A DNA stretch of 37,868 nucleotides from a virus. The notes below the pieces were generated by a model, which did no database searches, was not told where the DNA came from, and saw only the letters and a list, made by a program, of their open reading frames with translations. Location: positions 1 through 37,868 of the IMG/VR virus record IMGVR_UViG_3300046012_000762; one strand, given 5' to 3'. Position numbers and translations under genes: made by a program. Every line of letters starts with the position of its first letter. The first letter of the stretch is position 1. Positions 26,259 through 34,115 of the stretch are shown one piece after another.

Positions 26259-26564
26259 GTGGATGCAGAGCTGATTCAGGTTTTCGTCACCAATGCGGGT
26301 TTTGCCGGCGCAGTTATAGTAGCCATAATCACAGGGCTGTTATACCCGAGAACATATGTCAGGGACCTGAAAGAGGAAAACAAACGATTACGGGAATCCC
26401 TGGCGCTGGAACGTGCCCGGGGGGATGCGGCAGTCCAGGCAACAAACACAACCAACCAGATCCTGGGTGCCCTTCATGAAATCGCCAGTGAACGTTCTTT
26501 CAGTCCAGACCATTCAGCCGGGGAAATCAGGAATGCCCTGCGGAGCAGAGCCTATGAAGATTAA
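26259..26564 (+). CDS. single-pass membrane protein with coiled coil, 101 aa
   Basis: GTG with GAGAGGA at 26244. Transmembrane helix at residues about 10-29 (NAGFAGAVIVAIITGLLYP) followed by a charged coiled coil (RDLKEENKRLRESLALERAR). Position next to a probable holin suggests a lysis-cassette protein (holin-like or spanin-like); inference from context. Confidence 0.7.
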   Translation: MDAELIQVFVTNAGFAGAVIVAIITGLLYPRTYVRDLKEENKRLRESLALERARGDAAVQATNTTNQILGALHEIASERSFSPDHSAGEIRNALRSRAYED

Positions 26565-26751
26565 GCTGATCTGGGGGGAACGGAAAGATGCACGCAAGCG
26601 GTTAAAGGAAGCGGAGCATGAGGTAAATATCAGCCGGGAGAAGTACAATGAATGGCGCGCTGATACAGCTGCTCCCTTGCACACTTTACAGGAGCAGAAC
26701 CACTTTGCTGAGATATTAGCTGAATCATTGATTAAGGGGTACAGCAAGTAA
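26554..26751 (+). CDS. small charged helical protein, 65 aa (lysis-cassette type)
   Basis: ATG within the end of the previous gene. Layout K-rich helix, then EWRADTAAPLHTLQEQNHFAEILAE, resembles the short coiled-coil proteins that accompany holins in many actinophages (DUF7620-like, from memory). TAATG overlap with the next gene. Confidence 0.65.
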   Translation: MKIKLIWGERKDARKRLKEAEHEVNISREKYNEWRADTAAPLHTLQEQNHFAEILAESLIKGYSK

Positions 26752-27119
26752 TGACCCAGGTGCAGTTACTGCTGCTGGCGTACAAGGTCACTACGGTGTC
26801 AGTTATCGCCAGCACAGTGTCTTTCGTACTCGTGTACACGAAGCTGGCGCCCTGGTGGCGCTCGGCTATCGGCAGGACCATCGTGTGGAAGGACATCGTC
26901 CTGGTGATGGCTTTCCTCCCGGTGACCTTGTCCTTGTTCTTTCACTTCAGCCGGCTGACATCCCTGGTAGCGTCCTGGATTGACATTGCTGATTTCCTGG
27001 CGATTACGGTCATCATGGTGATCCGGTGCCGGATCTGGGTCCGGACGTACACCGATGGCCAGCTGGGGACTGAGCAGGACGGAGGCGGTGATGAGACAGC
27101 TCTCCCCGGGGTTCGGTGA
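26751..27119 (+). CDS. probable holin, 122 aa
   Basis: Three hydrophobic helices (about residues 5-30, 48-66, 70-92) with a KLAPWWRSAIGRTI turn typical of actinophage holin-like membrane proteins, and a polar C-terminal tail. Holins form the membrane lesion that lets wall enzymes out. No classic amidase endolysin lies beside it; the nearest wall enzyme is at 11579. Confidence 0.65.
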   Translation: MTQVQLLLLAYKVTTVSVIASTVSFVLVYTKLAPWWRSAIGRTIVWKDIVLVMAFLPVTLSLFFHFSRLTSLVASWIDIADFLAITVIMVIRCRIWVRTYTDGQLGTEQDGGGDETALPGVR

Positions 27120-27309
27120 GGGAATCATCACGCCTGTCCACGTCCCTGATGACCCGGTGCCCCAGCCGGTTCCCCTCCAGGCGTACTTCGCCCAGGAGAT
27201 GGCGCCGGCCTCCCGCAATCTCTCCCCTCCGAAACGCTGTATAGCCGTCCAGGTCACGCGCAGGCGAGCGCGTGGTCCTGAGGACGGCCCTGCGTTTTCC
27301 GGCCGCTAG
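27091..27309 (+). CDS. hypothetical protein, 72 aa
   Basis: ATG with GGAGG 7-11 nt upstream, inside the 3' end of the holin-like gene. Pro-rich and basic; probably disordered. Unknown function. Confidence 0.55.
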   Translation: MRQLSPGFGEGIITPVHVPDDPVPQPVPLQAYFAQEMAPASRNLSPPKRCIAVQVTRRRARGPEDGPAFSGR

Positions 27310-27346
27310 AATGCAGCTGAGAGCCGTATAGAAAGGACAGGGGGCA

Positions 27347-27760
27347 ATGGCCAGTCTCCGGGAGTACTACAAAATGCTCCGGGGCCAGGGGTACACCCCC
27401 CGGCACGCCCGGGAGCAGGCCCAGCTGTGGCGCTCGCGTCAGTCCCTGCCGGCTACCACCCAGGTCAGTGATGCTGTCCCTGACCCGGTTATTACTGACG
27501 AGCTGAGGTTCATCAGCTGGCGCGACCCGTCCCCGACCAGCAACCCGTCCCGGCCCCGGTCTGACCGGATCCGGTATGACGCCGTGCATCAGGTAGTGGC
27601 CATTGACTGGGCGCGCCCCGGCGCGCTGGGCCCGACCACGTACTACCGGGGTGTGCCCCGGCAGGTATGGGAGCAGCTGGCTAATTACGAGCCGTCCACC
27701 GGCCGGTATGTCAACCGGGTGCTGGGTGGCTATGCATATGATTACAATGAAGGGGTTTAG
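27347..27760 (+). CDS. KTSC-domain-like protein, 137 aa
   Basis: ATG with AAAGGACAGGGGG upstream. Residues about 76-118 (RYDAVHQVVAIDW, TYYRGVPRQVWEQL) have the strand-strand-helix order of the KTSC domain, a small module in phages often linked to nucleic-acid proteins. N-terminal helix (SLREYYKMLRGQGYTPRHAR) is separate. Role unknown. Confidence 0.65.
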   Translation: MASLREYYKMLRGQGYTPRHAREQAQLWRSRQSLPATTQVSDAVPDPVITDELRFISWRDPSPTSNPSRPRSDRIRYDAVHQVVAIDWARPGALGPTTYYRGVPRQVWEQLANYEPSTGRYVNRVLGGYAYDYNEGV

Positions 27761-27762
27761 TT

Positions 27763-27903
27763 ATGCCCGGAGATGCACCGGGGCCGTCTGTCCTTAACCC
27801 GGCACAGTACGAGGCCCTGAAGGATAAGGGATTCTCCAAGGAGTCTGCTGCGAAGATCTCCAATGCTTCAGCAGGCAGGAAGCGCAAGAGGAGGAAGAAG
27901 TAA
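27763..27903 (+). CDS. basic small protein, 46 aa
   Basis: ATG 2 nt after the previous stop. The order LNPAQYEALKDKGFSKESAAKISNA plus a Lys/Arg tail fits a short family common in actinophages and actinobacteria (DUF7218-like, from memory). TAATG overlap with the next micro-gene. Confidence 0.65.
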   Translation: MPGDAPGPSVLNPAQYEALKDKGFSKESAAKISNASAGRKRKRRKK

Positions 27904-27971
27904 TGATAGGCTGGCTAATCGGGGTTATCGTCCTGATAATTCTCATCGTTCTGCTGTTCAGGATTCTGTAA
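27903..27971 (+). CDS. 22-aa transmembrane micropeptide
   Basis: TAATG-coupled ORF encoding MIGWLIGVIVLIILIVLLF plus RIL: a single membrane-spanning helix and almost nothing else. Coupling and composition support it; no family can be assigned at this length. Confidence 0.5.
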   Translation: MIGWLIGVIVLIILIVLLFRIL

Positions 27972-27999
27972 TTGTTTCTGCGTGTTATCAATCTCCGTA

Positions 28000-28030
28000 A
28001 GGGGGCCCCTGTTTTCCACAGGGCCCCAAG
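28000..28030 (+). terminator. GC-rich hairpin, possible terminator
   Basis: GGGGCCC(C)TG with CAGGGCCCC around TTTTCCA; no T-run after it. Sits in the 166-nt gap 27972-28137, which otherwise shows only an isolated TTGACA (28034-28039). Confidence 0.45.
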
Positions 28031-28137
28031 TATTGACATAGATGAATCAGAAAGACGCCCACCCCGGATGTGCCGCAGGTCCCTTGTCGTCCGGGCCCCC
28101 GGGCGCAAGGGGATAGTGCTGGGGAGGTGGAAGAACG

Positions 28138-28332
28138 TTGGCCTTGGATCCGATGAAGCCCTCCGGGAAGTCATGCGGTGCGGGCTTGCCCGGGAACCTT
28201 CCGTCTGGGGGAACCTTGCCAGCGAGCGTGAAACTCTTGCTTCGGCGCAAGGTGGCAATCTTATCCACCGGCCTGGAGGACGAGATGATGCTCCTGGAGA
28301 TGATGGGGCTGATGACTGATGAAAGTCCGTGA
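28138..28332 (+). CDS. hypothetical protein, 64 aa
   Basis: TTG 28138 has GGGGAGGTGG upstream; ATG 28153 is the alternative. Gly/Leu/Met-rich (DEMMLLEMMGLMTDE at the end). Overlaps the next start by 14 nt. Another frame over the same bases exists, so this is uncertain. Confidence 0.45.
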   Translation: MALDPMKPSGKSCGAGLPGNLPSGGTLPASVKLLLRRKVAILSTGLEDEMMLLEMMGLMTDESP

Positions 28333-28612
28333 CCTGATCGGTGTTCGGGGGCTGCCGAACACCGAACAGCTGGCCGGGCTTTTAGCCGAGCAGCTGGCTG
28401 AGGTAGCCAAAGCGCGCAAACGGGTAGCCCGAATGTCCACTCATGAGATGCTGGAGTGGGCTGATGTCGCCGGCTCAGGGATGGCCAGGGCGTTCGGGGA
28501 TTACCGCAGGGAAGGCGCTCCCGAGGCCCTGGACGAGATCCGGCAGGCCCTGCTAGCCTTGAGTGCGGTCACCGATGAGCTGGCTGCCCGTCAGGACGCG
28601 CAAAATCACTGA
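28319..28612 (+). CDS. hypothetical helical protein, 97 aa
   Basis: ATG start with TGATGGGG upstream. Mostly helical, acidic C-terminus; family not recognised. Confidence 0.65.
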   Translation: MKVRDLIGVRGLPNTEQLAGLLAEQLAEVAKARKRVARMSTHEMLEWADVAGSGMARAFGDYRREGAPEALDEIRQALLALSAVTDELAARQDAQNH

Positions 28613-28628
28613 GCAGAAGGAGCACCCC

Positions 28629-28883
28629 GTGAAGATCGTTGATGAGCTTGAGCGCCTGTGGCGCGAGGCAGTCTCTGATTCCGGCCCCGAGCTGGAGAAG
28701 GTCAGGGAGGCCGCAGCTGCCGAGGTGACCACCCTCAAGGAGGACGTGAAGACCGACCTGGCTAACGCCAAGGCCGAGGTCCTGGCGTATGCTGAGCAGC
28801 ATCTGCCAGAGATCAAGGACTGGGCCGAGAAAATCCTGGTCAAGGTCGAGCAGGCTGTGCACAGCGCCCTCGCCAAGCACTGA
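28629..28883 (+). CDS. hypothetical helical protein, 84 aa
   Basis: GTG with GAAGGAG 6-7 nt upstream; the longer upstream extension is rejected. Long amphipathic helices (ELEKVREAAAAEVTTLKEDV and KDWAEKILVKVEQAVHSAL) suggest an oligomeric coiled-coil protein. Confidence 0.7.
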   Translation: MKIVDELERLWREAVSDSGPELEKVREAAAAEVTTLKEDVKTDLANAKAEVLAYAEQHLPEIKDWAEKILVKVEQAVHSALAKH

Positions 28884-28889
28884 TTTCCC

Positions 28890-28938
28890 TTTACAGATTC
28901 GCGTCCCGGGTATAGTATAGTCCTGTACCCGGGACGCG
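28890..28938 (+). promoter_or_regulatory. promoter with overlapping inverted repeat
   Basis: TTTACA (28890-28895), 17-bp spacer, TAGTAT (28913-28918). A perfect 13-bp inverted repeat CGCGTCCCGGGTA (28900-28912 / 28926-28938) straddles the -10 and start site, an operator-like layout. Confidence 0.7.
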
Positions 28939-28958
28939 TCTGTGTGAGGAGAATCATA

Positions 28959-29099
28959 ATGACTGACCGTCCGGACAGGCACCCAGCTGGCCAGTGCCTG
29001 TGCGGCTGCAACGATTGCAAAGCAGCCAGGAAGGGAACCATCTGGTCACAGCATTGTTTCAGGCACCGCAGGGGCTGCCACCTCAGGTGCACTAAATAG
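28959..29099 (+). CDS. Cys-rich zinc miniprotein, 46 aa
   Basis: ATG with TGAGGAGA upstream. CLCGCNDC, HCFRH and CHLRC give eight or so metal ligands in 46 residues, probably two zinc sites. Sole gene between its promoter and terminator. Confidence 0.65.
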   Translation: MTDRPDRHPAGQCLCGCNDCKAARKGTIWSQHCFRHRRGCHLRCTK

Positions 29100-29110
29100 C
29101 CCGGCAGCAA

Positions 29111-29136
29111 GGGGAACCGTAACGGTTCCCCTTTTT
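29111..29136 (+). terminator. rho-independent terminator
   Basis: 9-bp stem GGGGAACCG/CGGTTCCCC (29111-29119, 29123-29131) then TTTTT; ends the zinc miniprotein unit just before the terminase gene. Confidence 0.85.
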
Positions 29137-29150
29137 GTTATGCTCAATGC

Positions 29151-30713
29151 ATGAACAATGAATTTGAGGATGAATTCGGGGATGAAACCGATGCCGAGCG
29201 CGCTGCGCGCGAGGCAACGGCTGTTCACCTGGACGAAACCAGCCAGCAGTTTGTTGATGGCCTGGTAGACCAGCTGATGAAGGTCTGCAACGCGCTGTCC
29301 GGGCACGAATTGCGCCCTTACCAGACACCGTTAGCCAGCCGGCTGTTCGAGTCCGTCCTGATCGGGGACGGTTCTACAATCACAGCCCTGATGGCCCGGC
29401 AGGTCGGCAAGACCGAGACGATAGCCAACGTAGTCGCCACCTGCATGATCATGCTGCCCCGGCTCGCCAGGATTTACCCACGCCTCCTCGGCAAATTTGC
29501 CGAGGGCGTGCTGGTTGGCGCGTTCGCCCCCGTAGAGGAACAGGCCGGCACATTATTCGACCGGATTGTCGGCTGCCTGTCCTCGGACACAGCCAGCGAC
29601 ATGCTGCGCGATCCCTCTATTGACGACATGCTGATTGGCCGGGGACGGCAGGTATCGCTCAAGCGCTGCGGCTCCCTGGTCCGCAGGACAACCTGCCACC
29701 CACGCGCGACTATCGAGGGCCGGACCTACCACATCATCCTGGTGGACGAGTGCCAGTTTGCGGACGACAGGGTTATCAACAAGTCCGTGGCGCCCATGGG
29801 TGCGGCGAACCGGGCAACCATGGTGTTCACGGGCACCCCGACTATCCGCAAGAACGTTTTCTACGAGCAGATCCAGAAGAACAAGCGCAAGGAAACGCGC
29901 CGTTCCCGGAAATACCATTTCCAGGTGGACTGGAAAGAAGCCGGAAAATACAACGAGAACTACCGGCTGTTCGTTATGGACGAAATGCTCCGTCTGGGCG
30001 AGGACTCCAACGAATTCAAGCTGTCCTACAAATGCATGTGGCTGCTGGATCAGGGTATGTTCACCAGCTCGGAGAAGCTGGACACCCTGGGGGACACCTC
30101 TATGCAGTCCCTGGTCCACGCGTGGCACGCGACTCCCGTGGTGGTGGGAATTGACTGCGGCCGGAAGCAGGACAGGACCATTGTCACGGTTGTCTACGTG
30201 GACTGGGACAACCCGGACCCATTCGGCTTGTACATGCACCGGATCCTGTCCTGGAAGGACCTGGAGCACGTGGACTGGGAGGAGCAGTACTTCATCATCA
30301 AGGAGTACCTGGCGAATTACAACGTATGGAAAATCGCCATTGATTCGGGGGGATTAGGTGATGTTGTCTCTGACAGGCTCGCGCGCCTGATGCCCTACAC
30401 GGAGATAGTGAACATCCTGTCAGCGCCGGCTGAGCAGTCACGGCGCTGGAAGCACCTGCTCCAGCTGATGGACCGGGGCCTGCTGGCTTACCCGGCCGGC
30501 GCTAAGGTGCGCAATCTGCGCGTGTGGAAAAGGTTCCACCAGGAGATGGAGGACCTGGAGCTGGAGTACAAGGGACCGCACATCACGGCCCAGGCGCCAA
30601 AGGCAGCCAACGCCCACGATGACTACCCGGACTCCCTCGCCCTCGCCTGCGTACTGTCACTGGACGAGGGCGAGGGAGGGACCGTCACCGTTTTTGATAA
30701 TTTCTTCTACTGA
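29151..30713 (+). CDS. terL: terminase large subunit, 520 aa
   Basis: Packaging motor ATPase and nuclease. Walker A-like RQVGKTET (residues 83-90), Walker B ILVDECQ (D199, E200), coupling motif FTGTPT (227-231), then the RNase H-like nuclease domain with acidic residues at GIDCG (D335), IAIDSGG (D398) and HDDYPDS (about D490-D494). Length is usual for the family. No RBS precedes the ATG; a TATGCT box (29139-29144) ends 6 nt upstream, suggesting a leaderless mRNA. No small subunit is seen next to it. Confidence 0.95.
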   Translation: MNNEFEDEFGDETDAERAAREATAVHLDETSQQFVDGLVDQLMKVCNALSGHELRPYQTPLASRLFESVLIGDGSTITALMARQVGKTETIANVVATCMIMLPRLARIYPRLLGKFAEGVLVGAFAPVEEQAGTLFDRIVGCLSSDTASDMLRDPSIDDMLIGRGRQVSLKRCGSLVRRTTCHPRATIEGRTYHIILVDECQFADDRVINKSVAPMGAANRATMVFTGTPTIRKNVFYEQIQKNKRKETRRSRKYHFQVDWKEAGKYNENYRLFVMDEMLRLGEDSNEFKLSYKCMWLLDQGMFTSSEKLDTLGDTSMQSLVHAWHATPVVVGIDCGRKQDRTIVTVVYVDWDNPDPFGLYMHRILSWKDLEHVDWEEQYFIIKEYLANYNVWKIAIDSGGLGDVVSDRLARLMPYTEIVNILSAPAEQSRRWKHLLQLMDRGLLAYPAGAKVRNLRVWKRFHQEMEDLELEYKGPHITAQAPKAANAHDDYPDSLALACVLSLDEGEGGTVTVFDNFFY

Positions 30714-30919
30714 CCGGCCCGGTGCCTGCCCCGGCCCCTTTCCTTGCTGGCCTGCTGAGCTGCCTTCCTGGCTGCGCGCTCATCCTTCTTGTGCTGCTTT
30801 TTCAGATTGCGCGCAGCCTTCTGGGCTGCCTTGCGTGCCTTGCGCTCTTTCTCAGCAGCCTGCTCCCTGGCGTGACGGGCCTTCATCGTTACGTTATCCT
30901 CCCACTGTCGGTCTGGCAT
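30707..30919 (-). CDS. very basic helical protein, 70 aa
   Basis: ATG with AGGAGG at good spacing. Almost pure Lys/Arg/Ala/Glu helix (EKERKARKAAQKAARNLKKQ), likely nucleic-acid-binding. Convergent with terL, overlapping its end by 7 nt; own promoter at 30947-30975. Confidence 0.7.
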   Translation of the reverse strand: MPDRQWEDNVTMKARHAREQAAEKERKARKAAQKAARNLKKQHKKDERAARKAAQQASKERGRGRHRAGQ

Positions 30920-30946
30920 GTTCCTGACTACCTCCTATCGTATGAG

Positions 30947-30975
30947 ATACTATCATCACCGAGACTAAAAGTCAA
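30947..30975 (-). promoter_or_regulatory. promoter of the antisense basic-protein gene
   Basis: Minus strand: TTGACT (30975-30970), 17-bp spacer, TAGTAT (30952-30947). Confidence 0.75.
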
Positions 30976-30994
30976 GAACGGTAGAATGATAAAT

Positions 30995-31558
30995 ATGACC
31001 GTACAGTTCACCGGGGGTCCCGACTATAGTTCGCAGCCTCTCCTGCCACCGTGGTACACCATTGGCTGGACAGCGCAGGCGCCTTTTTTCCTGACAGCAC
31101 CGTCCAGCCCGTTCGCGCCCATCCCTTTTCCCTCTGATCAGGTATTTGTCGAGACAACGGGTATGTACTTTGATGCAGACCGCAACCCCCTGTCCGGTTA
31201 CCTGACTTTCCAGCAGGGTGACAACATCACCGTCACCGAGGGCGGTGTCACTTACCGGGTTCCGGCGCGTTTAACCGGGCTGATCCCCCCGGGCGCCTAT
31301 TACGGCTACGCCTTCCGGGGATCAGGGCGCATCAGTCTTTATTACGGGAGACTTGATGTTGTTCTCATGGCAACGGATAACCCGAACGTAGTTACTGACT
31401 CCGGCAGCCCATTGGTATATCATGTAAAGGAATACTTTATGGGTGGCCGCAATTTCGACATCAGAGTCCCGATGGCATCGGACAGCCCTGTGGATATCTC
31501 GGATCTCATCGTGGCAGGGACCACCTCGCCCAATAAAGACTGGAGTCTGGGATATTAA
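30995..31558 (+). CDS. hypothetical virion-type protein, 187 aa
   Basis: ATG 30995 lies 7 nt after a TAGAAT box without RBS (leaderless type); ATG 30986 is also in frame. Any start further upstream is shadowed by the antisense gene. Beta-rich sequence with few charges (VTYRVPARLTGLIPPGAYYG, RISLYYGRLDVVLM), like head or tail decoration proteins. Lies between terL and portal. Confidence 0.7.
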   Translation: MTVQFTGGPDYSSQPLLPPWYTIGWTAQAPFFLTAPSSPFAPIPFPSDQVFVETTGMYFDADRNPLSGYLTFQQGDNITVTEGGVTYRVPARLTGLIPPGAYYGYAFRGSGRISLYYGRLDVVLMATDNPNVVTDSGSPLVYHVKEYFMGGRNFDIRVPMASDSPVDISDLIVAGTTSPNKDWSLGY

Positions 31559-31699
31559 ATGCCTGATTTAGCGTTTTCCAGCACTAACAGCGTGGGTGCC
31601 GGCTGGACGGTTCAGAAGCTCAGCAACAACCCCGCCGGCTTTAACCTGGGCTACACCGTCACAGCGCCAGCCGGCAACCAGGATAAGGAAGATAAGTAA
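31559..31699 (+). CDS. short structural-type protein, 46 aa
   Basis: TAAATG junction with the previous gene. GWTVQKLSNNPAGFNLGY matches the N-terminus of the next protein, so the two share a short domain. TAATG overlap. Confidence 0.7.
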   Translation: MPDLAFSSTNSVGAGWTVQKLSNNPAGFNLGYTVTAPAGNQDKEDK

Positions 31700-32337
31700 T
31701 GGCTGACTACTCCTACCAGCCAGTCGGCTGGACTTGCCAGGCACTGGCCAACAACACTGCCGGGCAGAACCTCGGGTACGACGCGCACGCACCGAACCTG
31801 CCCGGCCACCCCAGCGTGCGGCCGGTTACCGGCGAGGCTGCCCATATGATGGCCGGCGCCCCCGGTGATTCTCCCGGCGGTCCCATTTCCAATGACCAGA
31901 TGCGCCTGCATCAGGACCCGACCACGAAAAAGACCTATGCAGATGGTGTCCCGGCGGTCAACCCGAACCCCGAGCACGATCTCGCCTCCAGTGCCAAGGA
32001 GAAGAAGCTGCTGGCTGGTGTCGATCACGGCACCTACGTCGGCGTGAATGTCTCTACTCCCCAAACGCGCGACAGCCGGTACGCTCCCCCGTCGCCTGCT
32101 CCTGCTGACCGGGCCACCCCCGAGGGCGAGAAGCAGTTTGAGGACAACCAGGAGCGCGCAGGAGAGGGCCCGGCAGCCGTCGAGGCCAAGGCGCTCGACA
32201 AGGCTGCCGGCGTGCGGTCCCGCAAGCCCCCGGCCGGCAAGAAGGCTGAGACTCCCCCCGAGCCCCAGCAGCAGAAGAAAAATGCTCCCGAGGTCGAGCA
32301 GGACCAGAGCACTGTCCAGCCCCAGGCTGATAAGTAA
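31699..32337 (+). CDS. disordered protein with shared N-terminal motif, 212 aa
   Basis: TAATG start. N-terminus GWTCQALANNTAGQNLGY is homologous to the preceding 46-aa protein; the remaining 180 residues are Pro/Glu/Lys/Gln-rich and disordered. A head-associated or virion-packaged protein is plausible from position. Confidence 0.7.
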   Translation: MADYSYQPVGWTCQALANNTAGQNLGYDAHAPNLPGHPSVRPVTGEAAHMMAGAPGDSPGGPISNDQMRLHQDPTTKKTYADGVPAVNPNPEHDLASSAKEKKLLAGVDHGTYVGVNVSTPQTRDSRYAPPSPAPADRATPEGEKQFEDNQERAGEGPAAVEAKALDKAAGVRSRKPPAGKKAETPPEPQQQKKNAPEVEQDQSTVQPQADK

Positions 32338-32354
32338 CCGAAAGGAAGCCTTAA

Positions 32355-33023
32355 ATGGCTACACAGAATTATTTCGCACCGGGCTGGACGTCGCAGCAGA
32401 ATCCTGACACCGAGCAGGGAGCCGGCGCTACTTTCGGCGGCTTAGCTTCCCCCGGCGCCAATGGCTACCTGGCTTGGTCCACCGAGCCGGATGATGCTAC
32501 CCAGAGCGTGGCTATCGGTGCGACCGCTACTTCCTTCGGCTGGCTGACCCGGGTATTCTGCCAGACCGGCGGCCCGTCAACCAAGCTGGATCTGGTGACG
32601 GCAACCGGCACGCCGGCAACTATTACCGGCTGCGTGTTCGCGCTGTATTCCAACACGTCCTTCGCCACCGGGCCGCTGGCGTTCACCGCATCCCAGACCG
32701 CTACCCAGCTCACTGCTGCCAACAGCCTGTTCTCCGTATCCTGGGCCACCCCGTCCTCGGTATTCCTTCAGGCCGGCCAGTACTACTGGGTGTACACCAC
32801 CTGCACATTCTCCTCCACTGGTGTACTGACCCTGGCTGCTACCACAGCTACCAATGCGGCAGTGATGAACACTAACCAGACGGCCTCGGCAACGAACGCC
32901 GGCAACTCCATGACCCTTTCCCCGGCCCCGGTCCTGTTCGGCGCAGTTGCTGCCAACAGCACGCTCACTCCGCAGACTTCCTGGGCCAACTCCGCATCCA
33001 AGTTCTGGTTCGGATTGAAGTAA
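32355..33023 (+). CDS. virion protein, beta-rich, 222 aa
   Basis: ATG with CGAAAGGAAG upstream. Low charge, Thr/Ser/Ala-rich with strand repeats, as in head decoration or fibre proteins; begins YFAPGWTSQQNP, again with a GWT motif. No specific family recognised. Confidence 0.7.
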   Translation: MATQNYFAPGWTSQQNPDTEQGAGATFGGLASPGANGYLAWSTEPDDATQSVAIGATATSFGWLTRVFCQTGGPSTKLDLVTATGTPATITGCVFALYSNTSFATGPLAFTASQTATQLTAANSLFSVSWATPSSVFLQAGQYYWVYTTCTFSSTGVLTLAATTATNAAVMNTNQTASATNAGNSMTLSPAPVLFGAVAANSTLTPQTSWANSASKFWFGLK

Positions 33024-33026
33024 CCC

Positions 33027-33458
33027 ATGGTATTCACTGCTGTTCAGTCGGCTGAGGGAACCCTGACAGCCGCCACGGTGGCTACAGTTACCTTCGGGGT
33101 GGGCTCTGCCCCGACACGGTATTCTTATATTGCGGTTACGAATGACAGCGCTGCTGCGTCCCCCGTCCCGATTTATTTCACAGCGGACGGGACAACTCCT
33201 ACAGTCGGCGGTCAGGACTGTTTCGCAGTAGACCCGAATACCACCGTGGTCGTGGCCAATGGAGGCGGGCTGTGGACCCAGGCCCAGTCCATTATGCAAA
33301 CGGGCACCCAGACTCCCAGTTCCTACACCACTGCCTCCACCCCGTGGCAGGCAACACCATATGGCTCCTCCCTGGGCGGTGGGGTGGCAAACCCGGGGAC
33401 AACCGTCAAGCTCATTTCGTCAGGAACCATGGCATACACGGTCTCCGGCTCAGGATAG
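33027..33458 (+). CDS. virion protein, beta-rich, 143 aa
   Basis: ATG 3 nt after the previous stop. Thr/Val/Gly-rich beta protein of decoration type (AVTNDSAAASPVPIYFTADG). Not recognised further. Confidence 0.7.
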   Translation: MVFTAVQSAEGTLTAATVATVTFGVGSAPTRYSYIAVTNDSAAASPVPIYFTADGTTPTVGGQDCFAVDPNTTVVVANGGGLWTQAQSIMQTGTQTPSSYTTASTPWQATPYGSSLGGGVANPGTTVKLISSGTMAYTVSGSG

Positions 33459-33466
33459 AGGAAAAC

Positions 33467-33874
33467 ATGGCACAGATCGCACCGGGCAACCCGTATCCAG
33501 AGCGGGTTACCAACACGTACGAGCGGATCATCGCTCCCAGTGCCCCGGGTGGCCGGGGACCCCTGCGTTTCGAGGAAGGGTTAGGTACTGACACTGACCT
33601 TCCCAACGAATTCGTAAATGGCATTATGCAGGGTTACGTTACGGACGCACGTGGGCATAACAAGAATGTCTATGAGAAGTTCCCCGAGGAGACCATGCGT
33701 GAGCGGGCTCACGTCGGCTCAGCTGCATGGGTCGAGGCGCCCACCTACCTTTCCGAGTTCGCCCAGGGCACCCAGGTTCCCGGCCGGTACGAGTACCTCC
33801 AGGTCAACCGGGGCGCGCCGAACCCATCAGGCCGTCGTTACGAGCGTCACAACCCGGCCTGCGTCAACGACTGA
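33467..33874 (+). CDS. hypothetical structural-module protein, 135 aa
   Basis: ATG with TAGAGGAAAA upstream. Polar, Pro/Gly/Arg-rich, perhaps flexible (ERIIAPSAPGGRGPLRFEEG). Position suggests a virion role. Confidence 0.7.
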   Translation: MAQIAPGNPYPERVTNTYERIIAPSAPGGRGPLRFEEGLGTDTDLPNEFVNGIMQGYVTDARGHNKNVYEKFPEETMRERAHVGSAAWVEAPTYLSEFAQGTQVPGRYEYLQVNRGAPNPSGRRYERHNPACVND

Positions 33875-33896
33875 CACATGGGGTATTCTCGGTATC

Positions 33897-34115
33897 GTGC
33901 CCGAGACTAAATCCACAGTATGCGGTCTCCCTCTGGACATGGAACCGCAAATCCCACTGGCTGCCCTCGTCCTGCTCAAAGGGCTGGACGAGGACGGCAA
34001 TGTCAGCTACTGGCATGAGAAAACGGATGGCCTGACGCTCACCGAGGCGTACGGGATGGTCCTTTCCATGGCCGACGAGATCCGTGAAGAACTCCTGCAC
34101 GGAGATGATGATTGA
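33897..34115 (+). CDS. hypothetical protein, 72 aa
   Basis: GTG 33897 lies 7 nt after a TATTCT box and has no RBS, matching the leaderless pattern. Alpha/beta protein (ALVLLKGLDEDGNVSYWHEK). TGATG overlap with the next gene. Confidence 0.65.
   Translation: MPETKSTVCGLPLDMEPQIPLAALVLLKGLDEDGNVSYWHEKTDGLTLTEAYGMVLSMADEIREELLHGDDD

Noticed and set aside
27972-28319. 115-codon plus-strand frame
   Set aside because: No RBS, spans a GC-rich hairpin and competes with the frame at 28138-28332, which has an RBS; neither is certain.
30722-30985. N-terminal extension of the plus-strand frame ending at 31558
   Set aside because: It is the shadow of the antisense basic-protein gene (30707-30919), which has its own promoter and RBS.
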